Positions 18,303-27,424 of a stretch of 64,000 nt of DNA are shown here, one piece after another; position 1 is the first letter of the stretch; every line of letters starts with the position of its first letter. This DNA comes from RPQJ01 sp963746325 (GTDB taxonomy: Bacteria; Pseudomonadota; Gammaproteobacteria; Steroidobacterales; Steroidobacteraceae), in assembly GCA_963746325.1 (NCBI GenBank), contig CAVVBC010000005.1, forward strand, positions 868,001 to 932,000. The letters are read 5' to 3'. The position numbers and the translations under genes are program-made. A model generated the notes under the pieces. The model was given only the letters and a program-made list of their open reading frames with translations, searched no databases and was not told the DNA's origin.

Positions 18303-21035
18303 ATGACATTCCCCAGGCAGATTTTTCTGCTCGCCCTGTCGGCCTTCATGGGCCTCATCCTCACGGGGTGTCAGCCTTCCGATCCGGACTCGCCCAAGGT
18401 GGCGGTGGTGACGTCCATCGCCGTCACGCCCAATCCGGTCAACCTGGAGATCGGGGGCGTGCGGTCGCTGGTGGTCACGGGGACCTTCTCCGACTCCTCA
18501 ACCTTCGTCGTCAATTTCGGCACGACGTTCGTGTCATCCGCGCCGAACGTGGCCACGGTCGGTCGCGATACCGGGTACGTGACTGCGGTCGCGGCCGGCA
18601 CCGCAACCATCACGGCCACGCACGCCGACTCGGGCAAGACGGCGACCACGACGGTCTCGGTCGCCCCGCTGCGCGTGCTCTCGATCGCCGTGAGCCCGGC
18701 GTCGACCACGCTCGCGCCGGGCGCGACGCAAGCGCTGAGCGTCACCGGCACCTACAACAACGGGACGACCGGAGCGGAGACGACGCGTTCCACCTTCGCG
18801 TCCTCCCACCCGGCCGTTGCGGTCGTCGATGCCGCCGGGGTCGTGACGGCCATCGCGGAAGGAACCGCAACGATCACCGCGACCCACACTGCGTCGGGCA
18901 AGACCGCCACGACAGCCGTTGCCGTCGCCATCGGCGGTGGCGGTGGCGATGGCGCGTTCACGGACATCACTTTCGATTCGGCCGGTGTGGCCTACACCCT
19001 GACGGGTTTCGGCGGAGCCGAGGATTCCACCCTGGTGCCCGACCCGACGGACGCCAGCAACGTCGTGGCACGGGTCGTGAAGTCGTCGACCGCCGAGCTG
19101 TGGGCCGGGACGACCGTATCGACGGGCGCGAACAACTCCGTCGGCAAGATTCCGTTCACGTCGACCAGCACGCGCATGACGGTGCGCGTGTACTCGCCGC
19201 GGGCCGGCATGCCGGTGCGACTCAAGGTGGAGGACGCGGCCGATGACACCCGTTCCGTCGAGACCGAGGCGCTGACCACGCAGGCCAACGCCTGGGAGAC
19301 GCTGACGTTCAACTTCGCCAACCAGGCCACCGGTACCGCGGTGCTGAACCTGGCCTACACCTACAACAAGGTGTCGATCTTCTTCGACTTCGGCAAGACC
19401 GGCGCTGCGGGTGGCGCGGGCACCTTCCTGTTCGATGACGTGGCCTTCCCCGCGGGTGGCGCCTCCGGCAGCACCGGCACCTGCACGGCACCCAGCTGCA
19501 CCGACTTCTCCGGCGGCGGCATCGGCTTCGGCGTGTTCGAGAATCCGGGCGGCGGCACCGCCGCCATCGCCGCGGATCCGAACGACGCCGCCAACGACGT
19601 GGTGAAGTTCGTCAAGACGACCGGCGACAATGACTTCTTCGGCACGACGATCACCGGACTCGCCGGTCCGGCGACGCTGACGACGACGGACAAGACCGTC
19701 ACGCTGCGCGTCTACTCGCCCGCGGTGGGAACCAACTTCCTGCTCAAGCTGGAAGGTGGACCGGGTGCCGCGGTGGTGGAGAAGGACATGGTGACAACCG
19801 TGGCGGGAGCCTGGGAAACCCTGTCGTTCGACCTGTCCGCGGGTGCGGCTGGCACCTACACCACGGTCGTGATCTTCCCGAACGGCAGGAGCCGGGTCAC
19901 CACCGACAAGACCATGTACATCGACGAGTTGCAGTTCCCTGCGGCTGCGTCCGGCCCAGGCTCCGGCAGCACGGGGACCTGCACCGGTACCGCCTGCATC
20001 GACTTCTCCGAGTCGGGCATCGGCTTCGGTCCGTTCGAAAACGGCGGCGGCGGTTCCGTGGCGATCATCGACGATCCGAACGACGCGGCCAACAAGGTCG
20101 TGCAGTTCGTGAAGAAGCCCGGCGATGGCGATTACTTCGGCACGACCATCACCGGCCTCGGTGGCTCGGTGGTGCTCACGCCGACCGAGAAGACCGTCAC
20201 CCTGCGGGTGTACTCGCCGGCCGCCGGCACCAACTTCCTGCTCAAGTTCGAGGGCGGCAGCGGTGGACCGGCCACGACGGAAAAAGACGCGGCGACGACG
20301 GTGGCCGGCGCGTGGGAGACGCTGAGCTTCGTCATGCCGGATGCCGGCACCTACACGACCGTCGTGCTGTTCCCCAACGGGCGCAGCTCGGTCACCGCCG
20401 ACAAGACCATGCTGGTCGATGAACTCAGGTTCCCGGCGCTCAGCACCGGCGGTACGGCACTCGTTTTCTCCAGCAACTACTCGCAGGTGGACGCCTCCAA
20501 CTGGAAATCCACCGAGGGCGGTGACGCCGGCACCTACATCGACACCAGCGTAGCGACGCAGTACTGGTGGAACGGCGTGGCCCCGGGCGATGCGACGCCG
20601 AGCTTCTATTTCGGTTACGGCATCAACGTCAACGCCAAGCCCTGGGGATTCGGCGCGTTCGTGAAGGCTCCGGCCAACGGCACGGCCGATGTTGCCGGCA
20701 AGACGAACCTGAAGCTCGCGGTGTGGGGCAACGACGAGTTGATGAACACGGGGCCGACGCTGACCTTGATCCTGAAGGGACCGACGGTCGGCGGATGCAC
20801 GTCGGAGCTGAAGGGCAGCGTGGTGGTGACGGCACCCGGCGTGCAGAACTACACGGTGGCGCTGAGCTCCTTCACGCTGCAGACGGCGTGCGCCTACGCG
20901 TCGGCCGCGGCGGCTTTGGCCGCCGGGGTCAACGAAGTGCACATCCAGGTGCTGGGCAGCAACGTGCAGTACGTGACCAGCGGATCGGCCGACTTCGCCA
21001 ACGGCCTCAACGTCGGCCCCATCTCGTTCCAGTAA
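18303..21035 (+). CDS. Modular lipoprotein, candidate surface glucan-binding protein
   Basis: The 910-residue protein has a lipobox (LILTGC, C23). Two bacterial Ig-like (Big2) domains follow at about 35-125 and 126-215, with repeated GTATITATH strands. Three beta-sandwich modules come next, at about 220-390, 398-550 and 556-710. The second and third are near duplicates (TDKTVTLRVYSPA, AGAWETLSF, TYTTVV-FPNGRS) and the first matches the repeats of the GH17 lipoprotein. The C-terminal domain of about 190 residues is also related to the end of that GH17 protein. No catalytic domain is visible. It follows its own operator, so the likely role is capture of beta-glucan at the cell surface, like SusE/SusF-type proteins in other systems. 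Its stop lies 1 bp from the stop of the convergent GH30 gene. Confidence 0.78.
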   Translation: MTFPRQIFLLALSAFMGLILTGCQPSDPDSPKVAVVTSIAVTPNPVNLEIGGVRSLVVTGTFSDSSTFVVNFGTTFVSSAPNVATVGRDTGYVTAVAAGTATITATHADSGKTATTTVSVAPLRVLSIAVSPASTTLAPGATQALSVTGTYNNGTTGAETTRSTFASSHPAVAVVDAAGVVTAIAEGTATITATHTASGKTATTAVAVAIGGGGGDGAFTDITFDSAGVAYTLTGFGGAEDSTLVPDPTDASNVVARVVKSSTAELWAGTTVSTGANNSVGKIPFTSTSTRMTVRVYSPRAGMPVRLKVEDAADDTRSVETEALTTQANAWETLTFNFANQATGTAVLNLAYTYNKVSIFFDFGKTGAAGGAGTFLFDDVAFPAGGASGSTGTCTAPSCTDFSGGGIGFGVFENPGGGTAAIAADPNDAANDVVKFVKTTGDNDFFGTTITGLAGPATLTTTDKTVTLRVYSPAVGTNFLLKLEGGPGAAVVEKDMVTTVAGAWETLSFDLSAGAAGTYTTVVIFPNGRSRVTTDKTMYIDELQFPAAASGPGSGSTGTCTGTACIDFSESGIGFGPFENGGGGSVAIIDDPNDAANKVVQFVKKPGDGDYFGTTITGLGGSVVLTPTEKTVTLRVYSPAAGTNFLLKFEGGSGGPATTEKDAATTVAGAWETLSFVMPDAGTYTTVVLFPNGRSSVTADKTMLVDELRFPALSTGGTALVFSSNYSQVDASNWKSTEGGDAGTYIDTSVATQYWWNGVAPGDATPSFYFGYGINVNAKPWGFGAFVKAPANGTADVAGKTNLKLAVWGNDELMNTGPTLTLILKGPTVGGCTSELKGSVVVTAPGVQNYTVALSSFTLQTACAYASAAAALAAGVNEVHIQVLGSNVQYVTSGSADFANGLNVGPISFQ

Positions 21036-21036
21036 A

Positions 21037-22380
21037 TCAGAACAGGTAACTCGCGATCGACCGCGGCGGCAGTTCCGCGACGCAGCCAATGGCGTCCACG
21101 CGCAGCGCCAGGCGTTGAGAACGTTCGGTACGGTTCAGCAGCACGACCGCGACTGAGCCATCGGCGTTGCGAAACGCCGTGGTCTCGATGTCCTGCCGGG
21201 ACGCGGCACAAAGCACGCGTTGCGCACCGGGGCGCATGAAGCGCGCGAAGTGCCCCAGGTAGTAGTACGAGCTCTGCAGCGAGAAGCCGTCGAACGCTGC
21301 GTTCGCATGGATCGGGGCGCTGCAGAAGTTGCCGACGTGATTCGGGCCGCCGTCATGGTTCAGCAGCAGGTTCCAGTCGATCCAGCCGACGGTCCAGCGA
21401 TTGAGGTCGTTGATCATCGAGCGCGCGTAGCGCTCGCCCAGTTCCCACGAACCGTGGTGCGGTCCGCCCTCCTGGCAACCTTCGGTGAACAGCAGTTGCT
21501 TGTCGGGCCAGGCATCGTGGACCTGCTGCACGTGATCGAAGCAGTCGTCGCCGTACCAGTGGAAGCCAGTGCCCCACACGTAGCGCGCGGCGGCCGGATC
21601 CGAGTACACCGTGTTCGCCCGCTCGACCATCAAGTCACGATTGTGGTCCCAGATCACGATCTTCACTCGCCCGAGGCCGGCGGCCGCCAGTTCCGGTCCC
21701 AGGTGGTCGCGCACGAAATCGCGCTCTTCCTCGGCCGTGTACAGGCACGAATCCCAGCGCTGCGTGGCCAGGGGTTCGTTCTGCACCGACACGCCCCAGA
21801 TCGGCACGCCCTCCGCCGCGTACGACTCGATGAAGCGGACGTAGCAGCGCGCCCATGCGCGCGCGCAATCCGGGCGCAGCTGGCCGCCTTCGTTCATGCG
21901 GCCCGACGTCTTCATCCAGGCAGGCGGGCTCCATGGCGAGGCAAGCAACTTGAGCGGCGTGCCCGCCACGCGCTGCGCCGCGCGGATGAACGGCAGCAGT
22001 GATTGTCGGTCGCGCTCGATGCTGAAGCTCGCCAGCGCCCTGTCGTCCGCGGCTTCGACATGAGCGTAGTTGCCGAGCGCGAAATCGCAGCTGCCCATGT
22101 GCACCCGGCACAGCGAGTAACCGTGTCCATGTACGCGATCGAAGCAGGCCTCGAGGACCTGCTGGCGGTGCGATTCGCCCAGTCCGAGCCAGGTGACCGC
22201 GGCCGACTCGGTGAAGGCGCCGCCGAAGCCCTCGAGCCGCTGGAATGCGCGTCCGGTATTGACGATCACCGTCGGCAGCGCAGGGTCGATTGCCTGAGCG
22301 ACCTGTGCCGGGTGCTCGGTCAGGCGATCACCCGTGTCGCGTGCGGTCAAGAAGGAGCGGATCGGCGTGAGTGCGTGCAT
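21037..22380 (-). CDS. GH30 family glycoside hydrolase
   Basis: The 447-residue protein starts at the ATG at 22380 and lacks a signal peptide. It has the GH30 barrel and side beta-domain: FEGFGG-type start (RLEGFGGAFTES), acid/base E202 in VQNEPL, nucleophile E300 in LFTEGC, and a C-terminal beta-sandwich. GH30 subfamilies include glucosylceramidases, beta-glucosidases and endo-beta-1,6-glucanases. Within a beta-1,3-glucan locus, removal of beta-1,6 branches (as in laminarin) or a beta-glucosidase role is likely but not proven. It converges on the lipoprotein gene with a 1-bp gap and has no obvious GAAAGCGCTTTC operator upstream, so its control may differ from the rest. Confidence 0.87.
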   Translation of the reverse strand: MHALTPIRSFLTARDTGDRLTEHPAQVAQAIDPALPTVIVNTGRAFQRLEGFGGAFTESAAVTWLGLGESHRQQVLEACFDRVHGHGYSLCRVHMGSCDFALGNYAHVEAADDRALASFSIERDRQSLLPFIRAAQRVAGTPLKLLASPWSPPAWMKTSGRMNEGGQLRPDCARAWARCYVRFIESYAAEGVPIWGVSVQNEPLATQRWDSCLYTAEEERDFVRDHLGPELAAAGLGRVKIVIWDHNRDLMVERANTVYSDPAAARYVWGTGFHWYGDDCFDHVQQVHDAWPDKQLLFTEGCQEGGPHHGSWELGERYARSMINDLNRWTVGWIDWNLLLNHDGGPNHVGNFCSAPIHANAAFDGFSLQSSYYYLGHFARFMRPGAQRVLCAASRQDIETTAFRNADGSVAVVLLNRTERSQRLALRVDAIGCVAELPPRSIASYLF

Positions 22381-22408
22381 GGCGAGGTCTGGAGTACCGG
22401 ATTGCAGG

Positions 22409-23305
22409 TTACGGTGTGGCGGGCACGCGCACTTCACCCCGCGTCAGCTGCGCAATGAGGTTGTCGAGGGCGACGTCCAGCTTCAGCGGCGCGTCGGGCA
22501 GGTCCTGGCGTCGCTCCGACACGAGGACGCTCTGCAGCTCGCCCGCATCGAAGACACGGGACACGTCGATGGCTTGCGCAAGAAATGGTGTATCGCGCAA
22601 GACTACCCCTTCGGCACCCGCACGCACCGGTTGACCGTTGGTGTCGACGAGCACGCCCGTGAGATGCAGAACCTCCACCGGCTTCACCTCAGAGGTCAGG
22701 AACTGGATGGGTTGCCGATAGCCGGTTCCAAGCATCACCTCTTTGCGGAAGACACCTGAGTAGCCCTTCTGGTACTGGCTGACACCGACCTGGATCGCGA
22801 TCGCATACGGGGTTTGCGCCTGCTGCAGCAGCGCAGCGACAGCTTGGGCCCAGGCTTCGTCGGGCCGTTCCAGGTGCAGCACCATCGGCGCGAATCGATC
22901 GCTCGGCAAGCGCTGGGCGGCGGCCGCAGCGGGCGCGTAGTCGCTCTCGCTGCTGCCCACGAACACGCGCGGAGATTTCGCGGCCGGTGTTGGCGTGGCC
23001 TGCGCGACCTGGATGCAGCCTGCGCGACTTGCGAGCCGCGAGTCGAGGGCGGCGCGCAGCGGCTCGAATTCGCGCAACCGGTCGCCGTAGCCAAACTGCT
23101 CGGCGAGCTCCGGATCGATCGTCACCGGCAACACGAGCGCACAACTGCCCGGGGGTGGCGGTGCCTTCACGTTGACATAGTACGGCGCGTCCCCGAGCCG
23201 ATGCGTTTCAGCGACGGCGAGCGCGTCGAGCGTCTCGCAGCCCGCGAGCAGGCCGAGGCATGCGGTGAGCGTTGCAAGGGTTGGAAGCGACACTGCTGTA
23301 GCCAT
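22409..23305 (-). CDS. Lipoprotein of unknown function
   Basis: The start at 23305 has AGGTGG upstream; a GTG three codons earlier is possible. The 298-residue protein has a clear lipobox (GLLAGC, C23). I do not recognise a domain. Visible features are a Pro-rich patch after the lipid anchor, an Ala/Pro-rich segment around residues 105-115, and a mixed alpha/beta body without repeats. It lies downstream of the serine hydrolase gene on the same strand with a 24-bp gap, so the two may be cotranscribed. Its stop lies close before the GH30 start. Confidence 0.7.
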   Translation of the reverse strand: MATAVSLPTLATLTACLGLLAGCETLDALAVAETHRLGDAPYYVNVKAPPPPGSCALVLPVTIDPELAEQFGYGDRLREFEPLRAALDSRLASRAGCIQVAQATPTPAAKSPRVFVGSSESDYAPAAAAAQRLPSDRFAPMVLHLERPDEAWAQAVAALLQQAQTPYAIAIQVGVSQYQKGYSGVFRKEVMLGTGYRQPIQFLTSEVKPVEVLHLTGVLVDTNGQPVRAGAEGVVLRDTPFLAQAIDVSRVFDAGELQSVLVSERRQDLPDAPLKLDVALDNLIAQLTRGEVRVPATP

Positions 23306-23329
23306 CTTTGCCACCTGACAATGTTGATT

Positions 23330-24439
23330 CTACGAACCGGCAGCAGCTGTCCCCAGCGCGCGGCGGATCGCCGGCTTCAGCTCCTGTGCCAATGCCACGC
23401 TGAAGTTGACAACACCTTCGCGCGCGTCCGCAACCTCCATGCCGATGATCGCGTAATAGCCGCCGTCGCGGTCGACCCATGGCGTCCAGCCAAAAGCGCC
23501 CGGCGAGGACAGCACGTTGCAACCGGTGGCGGGCGTCATGCATTCGAGCCAGGCGGTGAGGCCGTAGCGGAAGTCGTACGCCAGCGCCGACATCGGCGAG
23601 TTGCCGATCACCACCCCCGGGTACGGCTCCCTGCCCTGCGCGTCGAACAACGCCGTGGCGACGAGACGCTGGCCCTGGAACGTGCCGCGGTGGAACACCA
23701 CCGAGAGCGGGCGCGCGTATTCGTCCATCGTCGCGCGCATTCCGCCCGCGATGAGCGGATTCGTAGTGCCGATTGCCTGTCGTGGCGCGGTGTAGTAGCG
23801 CGCGTCTGCCGGCAAGCCGAGGGGTAGCCGCAATTGCTGTGCCAGCACTTCGTCCCAGGTGGCGCCCGTGACGACTTCAGCCATGCGTGCCGCAACGTGC
23901 AGGTGGGTGCTGCCATAGTCGAAGCGCGTGCCCGGCGGCGCCACGGGCGCAGTCATCGCGATCTGCGCGACGCAATCGGCCAGCGTGATGCCCGACAGCG
24001 ATGTGCACGACGCCGAAGGTTCGAGTCCCGACGTGAACGACAGCAGGTGCCGCAAAGTGATCGCACCCAGTGGCGGGGTCCAGCCGAGGACGTCGGCGGT
24101 GGTCGAGTCGAGCGACAGGTAGCCCTGCTCGACCAGGCGAAACAAGACCAGTCCGGAAACGATCTTCGAAGCCGAGGCAACCGCGAAGCGCCTGTCCGGC
24201 GCGAAGTCGCCGTACATCTTTTCGAACACTTTCCTGTCGTTGCGGTCGTAGATCGCGAGACCCATACCGCTGAGGCCTTGCCGCGTGAAGGTCGCCTGCG
24301 CGAGACGGTCGACCTCGGCCCAGGCATCGGTTGCAGGCGGTGGGTTGGTGGGTGTGGTGGCCGAGCCGCCCCCGCCGCACGCGGCGAGCCAGGTCGCACA
24401 GATCGCTACCAGGCCGGATCGCAGCATGTTACGCAGCAT
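23330..24439 (-). CDS. Beta-lactamase-fold serine hydrolase lipoprotein
   Basis: The 369-residue protein has a lipobox (TWLAAC, C21) and a Gly/Thr/Pro linker, then the class C beta-lactamase / penicillin-binding-protein-like fold. The nucleophile motif SASK is at 89-92 (S89, K92) and a YGS motif follows near residue 166. Proteins of this family include esterases, D-aminopeptidases and carboxypeptidases; true beta-lactamase activity is not implied. Four or more Cys residues lie in the mature part (ASCTSL, LADC, ECMTPATGC), which could form disulfides in the periplasm. It is probably cotranscribed with the lipoprotein gene that follows. Confidence 0.82.
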   Translation of the reverse strand: MLRNMLRSGLVAICATWLAACGGGGSATTPTNPPPATDAWAEVDRLAQATFTRQGLSGMGLAIYDRNDRKVFEKMYGDFAPDRRFAVASASKIVSGLVLFRLVEQGYLSLDSTTADVLGWTPPLGAITLRHLLSFTSGLEPSASCTSLSGITLADCVAQIAMTAPVAPPGTRFDYGSTHLHVAARMAEVVTGATWDEVLAQQLRLPLGLPADARYYTAPRQAIGTTNPLIAGGMRATMDEYARPLSVVFHRGTFQGQRLVATALFDAQGREPYPGVVIGNSPMSALAYDFRYGLTAWLECMTPATGCNVLSSPGAFGWTPWVDRDGGYYAIIGMEVADAREGVVNFSVALAQELKPAIRRALGTAAAGS

Positions 24440-24688
24440 GGGTTACCCATCAGGACCAGGCGCCCGCTCGGGGCGTCGTTGCAGAGGTACGTTGTCGTTG
24501 TCGGTAGCACAACGAGCGCGCCCGAGATACGTTGACAGGATTGTGGGCGGCGACGCATGAAAGTCGAGGCACAGTCGCGTGCTTTTGTGACAGCCGACGT
24601 GCTTTCGGGGCCGGGGCTGACCGTTGGTCGACATCGCATTTGTACGTAGATCCGTCCCGGCGCTCGGCTCAGCTGCTACGGTGCGCGC

Positions 24689-26125
24689 ATGCAGCAGCAG
24701 CCGTTGATCATCCAGGGCGGCATGGGTGTGGCCGTCTCGTCGTGGCGACTGGCTCGCGCCGTATCGATGCGCGGCCAGCTCGGCGTGGTGTCGGGCACCG
24801 CGATCGACACCGTGGTCGCCCGCCGGCTGCAGCAGGGCGATCCGGGCGGCCACCTGCGCGAGGCCTTCGACGCGTTCCCGGTGCGCGAGGTGGCCGAGCG
24901 GGTGTGGGACCGCTATTACATCGCCGGCGGCAAGGACCCGGCCGCCCCGTTCAAGTCGAAGCCGATCCACTCGATCAAGATGCCGGTGGCACTGCTGGAT
25001 CTGCTCGTGATCAGCAACTTCGCCGAGGTCTACCTTGCCAAGGCACATCACGACGGCAGGGTGGGAATCAACCTGCTGGAAAAAGTGCAGTTGCCCAATC
25101 TGGCGTCGCTGTTCGGCGCAATGCTGGCAAAGGTCGACGTGGTGCTGATGGGCGCGGGCATACCGCGCAGCATCCCGGCGATCCTCGATCGGCTTGCCGC
25201 CGGCGAGCCCGCGGAAATGACACTGGATGTGGCCGGCGCACTGCCGGGTGAAAAGTTCGTTGCTCGTTTCGACCCGCAACCCTACCTGGGCGCGGGACCG
25301 GTCGAGCTGCGGCGCCCGCAGTTCCTCGCCATCGTTTCATCGGCCACGCTGGCCATGACGCTGGCGCGCAAGAGTGCCGGCAAAGTCGATGGCTTCGTCG
25401 TCGAAGGTGCGTCGGCCGGCGGTCACAATGCGCCGCCGCGCGGTGCGATGACACTGGATGCCGGTGGCGAGCCGGTCTACGGTTTGCGCGATTCGCCGGA
25501 CCTGCAGCAGATCCGTGCGCTGGGTCTGCCGTTCTGGCTGGCGGGTTCGTACGGCGACGCGACCAAGCTCGCGCAAGCCCTCGCGCTCGGTGCGTCCGGC
25601 ATACAGGTCGGCACCGCTTTTGCGTTCTGTGACGAATCGGGGCTGTTGCCCGACCTCAAGGAAAAGACGCTGACGGCCTGCCGTGAAGGCCGCATCAAGG
25701 TGTTCACCGATCCGTACGCATCGCCGACCGGGTTTCCGTTCAAGGTGCTGCAGGCGGTGGGCACGGTGTCAGAGCGGGACGTCTTCGCAGGACGCGCACG
25801 CATCTGCGACCTGGGCTACCTGCGCCAGTCCTATCGCCAGGACGACGGCACCCTGGGTTATCGCTGCCCCGGCGAGCCGCTGGAGGATTACCTGCGCAAA
25901 GGCGGGACCGAGCCAGAAACGCACGGCCGCAAATGCGTGTGCAACGGTCTGGTCGCAGCCGTCGACTACGCCCAGGTTCGACCGAGCGGCGAGACCGAAC
26001 CGGTCCTGATCACCGCGGGCGACGACGCCGCGTACCTGCATCGCTTCCTGCGCGCGGGTCGTACGACCTACTCCGCCGATGACGTGCTCGACAGTCTGCT
26101 CGGCGAGACTGTCCACCCGAGCTGA
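24689..26125 (+). CDS. Nitronate monooxygenase / FabK-like flavoprotein
   Basis: The 478-residue protein begins with PLIIQGGMGVAVS, the FMN-barrel start of the 2-nitropropane dioxygenase family, and contains EGASAGGHNAPP (the GGH flavin-site motif) and the phosphate-binding stretch GASGIQVGTAFAF. Family members oxidise nitronates or act as FabK-type enoyl-ACP reductases. The C-terminal extension of about 100 residues contains a cluster of Cys residues (YRCPGEP, KCVCNG), seen in a longer subgroup of these proteins. The natural substrate cannot be told. The gene stands alone; the 249 bp before it hold no other feature I can support. Confidence 0.82.
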   Translation: MQQQPLIIQGGMGVAVSSWRLARAVSMRGQLGVVSGTAIDTVVARRLQQGDPGGHLREAFDAFPVREVAERVWDRYYIAGGKDPAAPFKSKPIHSIKMPVALLDLLVISNFAEVYLAKAHHDGRVGINLLEKVQLPNLASLFGAMLAKVDVVLMGAGIPRSIPAILDRLAAGEPAEMTLDVAGALPGEKFVARFDPQPYLGAGPVELRRPQFLAIVSSATLAMTLARKSAGKVDGFVVEGASAGGHNAPPRGAMTLDAGGEPVYGLRDSPDLQQIRALGLPFWLAGSYGDATKLAQALALGASGIQVGTAFAFCDESGLLPDLKEKTLTACREGRIKVFTDPYASPTGFPFKVLQAVGTVSERDVFAGRARICDLGYLRQSYRQDDGTLGYRCPGEPLEDYLRKGGTEPETHGRKCVCNGLVAAVDYAQVRPSGETEPVLITAGDDAAYLHRFLRAGRTTYSADDVLDSLLGETVHPS

Positions 26126-26301
26126 GTGTGGACTGCGAATGCAACGGGACAGCCGGCCGGCCTTGTTTCGTTCAACGTGACTGTGGTCTGCTGCGGTCCC
26201 GCAACCTGTGGCGTCGGCCTGACGGCCGGTGCATCCGGGTTGCTGATCGGCACTGCAAATCGACAAGTCAGCTCAAGTAGGCGGCGTAGCCGGGAGTCTC
26301 G

Positions 26302-26802
26302 ATGAGATTACTTGCCTGGATGGTGATTGCCGTGGCGCTGGTGATGACGGCTGCGCCCGTCACGTTCGCGGCGGATGAACCGACGTCCTCGAGCGTGGAC
26401 CCGCGTGTGGTGGTGGCGCTCAAGGCGGCGGGCCTGCCATACACCCTCGACGAAGGTGACTTTCTCCTCGAATACGACGTCGACCAGGAGCGGGGCCAGC
26501 GGGTCTGGGTTGCGTCCGACACCGCGTCGATCGACCAGCTCGAGATCCGCGACGTCTGGTCGGTGGCGGCGCGCGGCAAGGGCGAGGTACCGGCGGAGCT
26601 CGCCCGCAAGCTGCTGACCGAGAATGTGCGGATGATCCTGGGGGCATGGCAAGTCAACCAGGGCGCGGACGAGTACCTCGTCGTGTACTCGGCGCAGGTC
26701 GCGGCGGCGGCGGATGCGGCCACCCTGCAGAAGGTGATCGAGGTCGTGATGTTCAGCGCGGATCGGATCGAGAAGCAGCTGAGCGACAAGGACACTTTCT
26801 GA
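26302..26802 (+). CDS. Small exported protein, YbjN-like
   Basis: The 166-residue protein has a signal peptide (hydrophobic residues 4-20, cleavage near TFAA) and a ribosome site GGGAG. The mature part (about 140 residues) has a mixed alpha/beta pattern, with LEYDVDQERGQRVWVAS and a C-terminal helix ending IEKQLSDKDTF. This resembles the YbjN / type III secretion chaperone-like fold, a weak match made by eye. No catalytic motif is seen. It stands alone. Confidence 0.65.
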   Translation: MRLLAWMVIAVALVMTAAPVTFAADEPTSSSVDPRVVVALKAAGLPYTLDEGDFLLEYDVDQERGQRVWVASDTASIDQLEIRDVWSVAARGKGEVPAELARKLLTENVRMILGAWQVNQGADEYLVVYSAQVAAAADAATLQKVIEVVMFSADRIEKQLSDKDTF

Positions 26803-27424
26803 ACCCGACGATCGGTGTCGGCGCAACGTGCTGCAGCCGAGCAACAGGGCCACCTGCGGTTAGGGACTGGCTCCTGCACCCATTTGCGGGCGTCCACTAA
26901 GTTCCCTTGCTTCAACTCCGCTGGCGGCAGCCCGCCGATCTGCCGTTGTTGGTTGATTGCGGCGCGGCAGCGGGTCGTGATCGCTGCAAAGCGCGGGTCG
27001 CCGTGCAGTGGTTTCAGCGCCCAGTCGTCGCCGATCCAGGGTGGGTTGACGCAGACCGACGACATATGCAGCTTCAGGTCGCCTTCCAGCATCTTCAGCG
27101 CCCCGGCGCGATCGCCTTCGGCCAGCAGCAACGTGGCCCAGGAAAAGGCGTTGGGCGCCAGCGGCGGGCCCTTGTCCGCGGCCTTTGCCATTTCGGCGCG
27201 GGCCAGGCGGGGCGGTCGAGCGCCATCAAGCCATCGACGAGCTGATTGAATTGCGCAACATCATCCGATGGCGCTGCGCCATCCATGCGCAACCGGTCGA
27301 CCATCTGGCGCAACCGATCGCCAGCAAGAGTTCGCTTTCCATCACCTTGGTCTTGGACAGGAGCGATCCGTCCTATACTTGCGCCGGCATCAGTTCTTGA
27401 CATCACATAGCAAGGTGAAGCGAC
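26803..27424. other. Intergenic stretch holding a pseudogene remnant
   Basis: No intact gene is visible in these 622 bp. The minus strand carries a decayed or frameshifted gene end (26890-27345). The part next to the PLDc_N gene (27346-27424) probably contains its promoter and ends with an AAGGTGAAGC ribosome site. The motif GGGACTGGCTCC near 26863 resembles scattered extragenic repeats, but occurs only once here. Confidence 0.5.
26890..27345 (-). pseudogene. 3' remnant of a TPR-type protein gene, frameshifted
   Basis: On the minus strand, one frame (about 27345-27215) reads LAGDRLRQMVDRLRMDGAAP followed by FNQLVDGLMALDRP. After a one-base slip in the G/C run near 27210 another frame reads AEMAKAADKGPPLAP, LLLAEGDRAGALKMLE and LHGDPRFAAITTRCR. 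Together they look like the last about 140 residues of a TPR protein of the kind seen at the end of CadC-like or adenylate-cyclase-like regulators. No start, N-terminus or convincing stop is present, so this is a fragment. Confidence 0.5.

Noticed and set aside
18534..21089. Long antisense frame opposite the modular lipoprotein
   Set aside because: Repetitive Gly/Arg/Asp composition mirrors the repeats of the real gene; no ribosome site or homology.
26860..26900. GGGACTGGCTCC motif resembling an extragenic repeat
   Set aside because: Only one copy is present in the window, so no repeat family can be shown.
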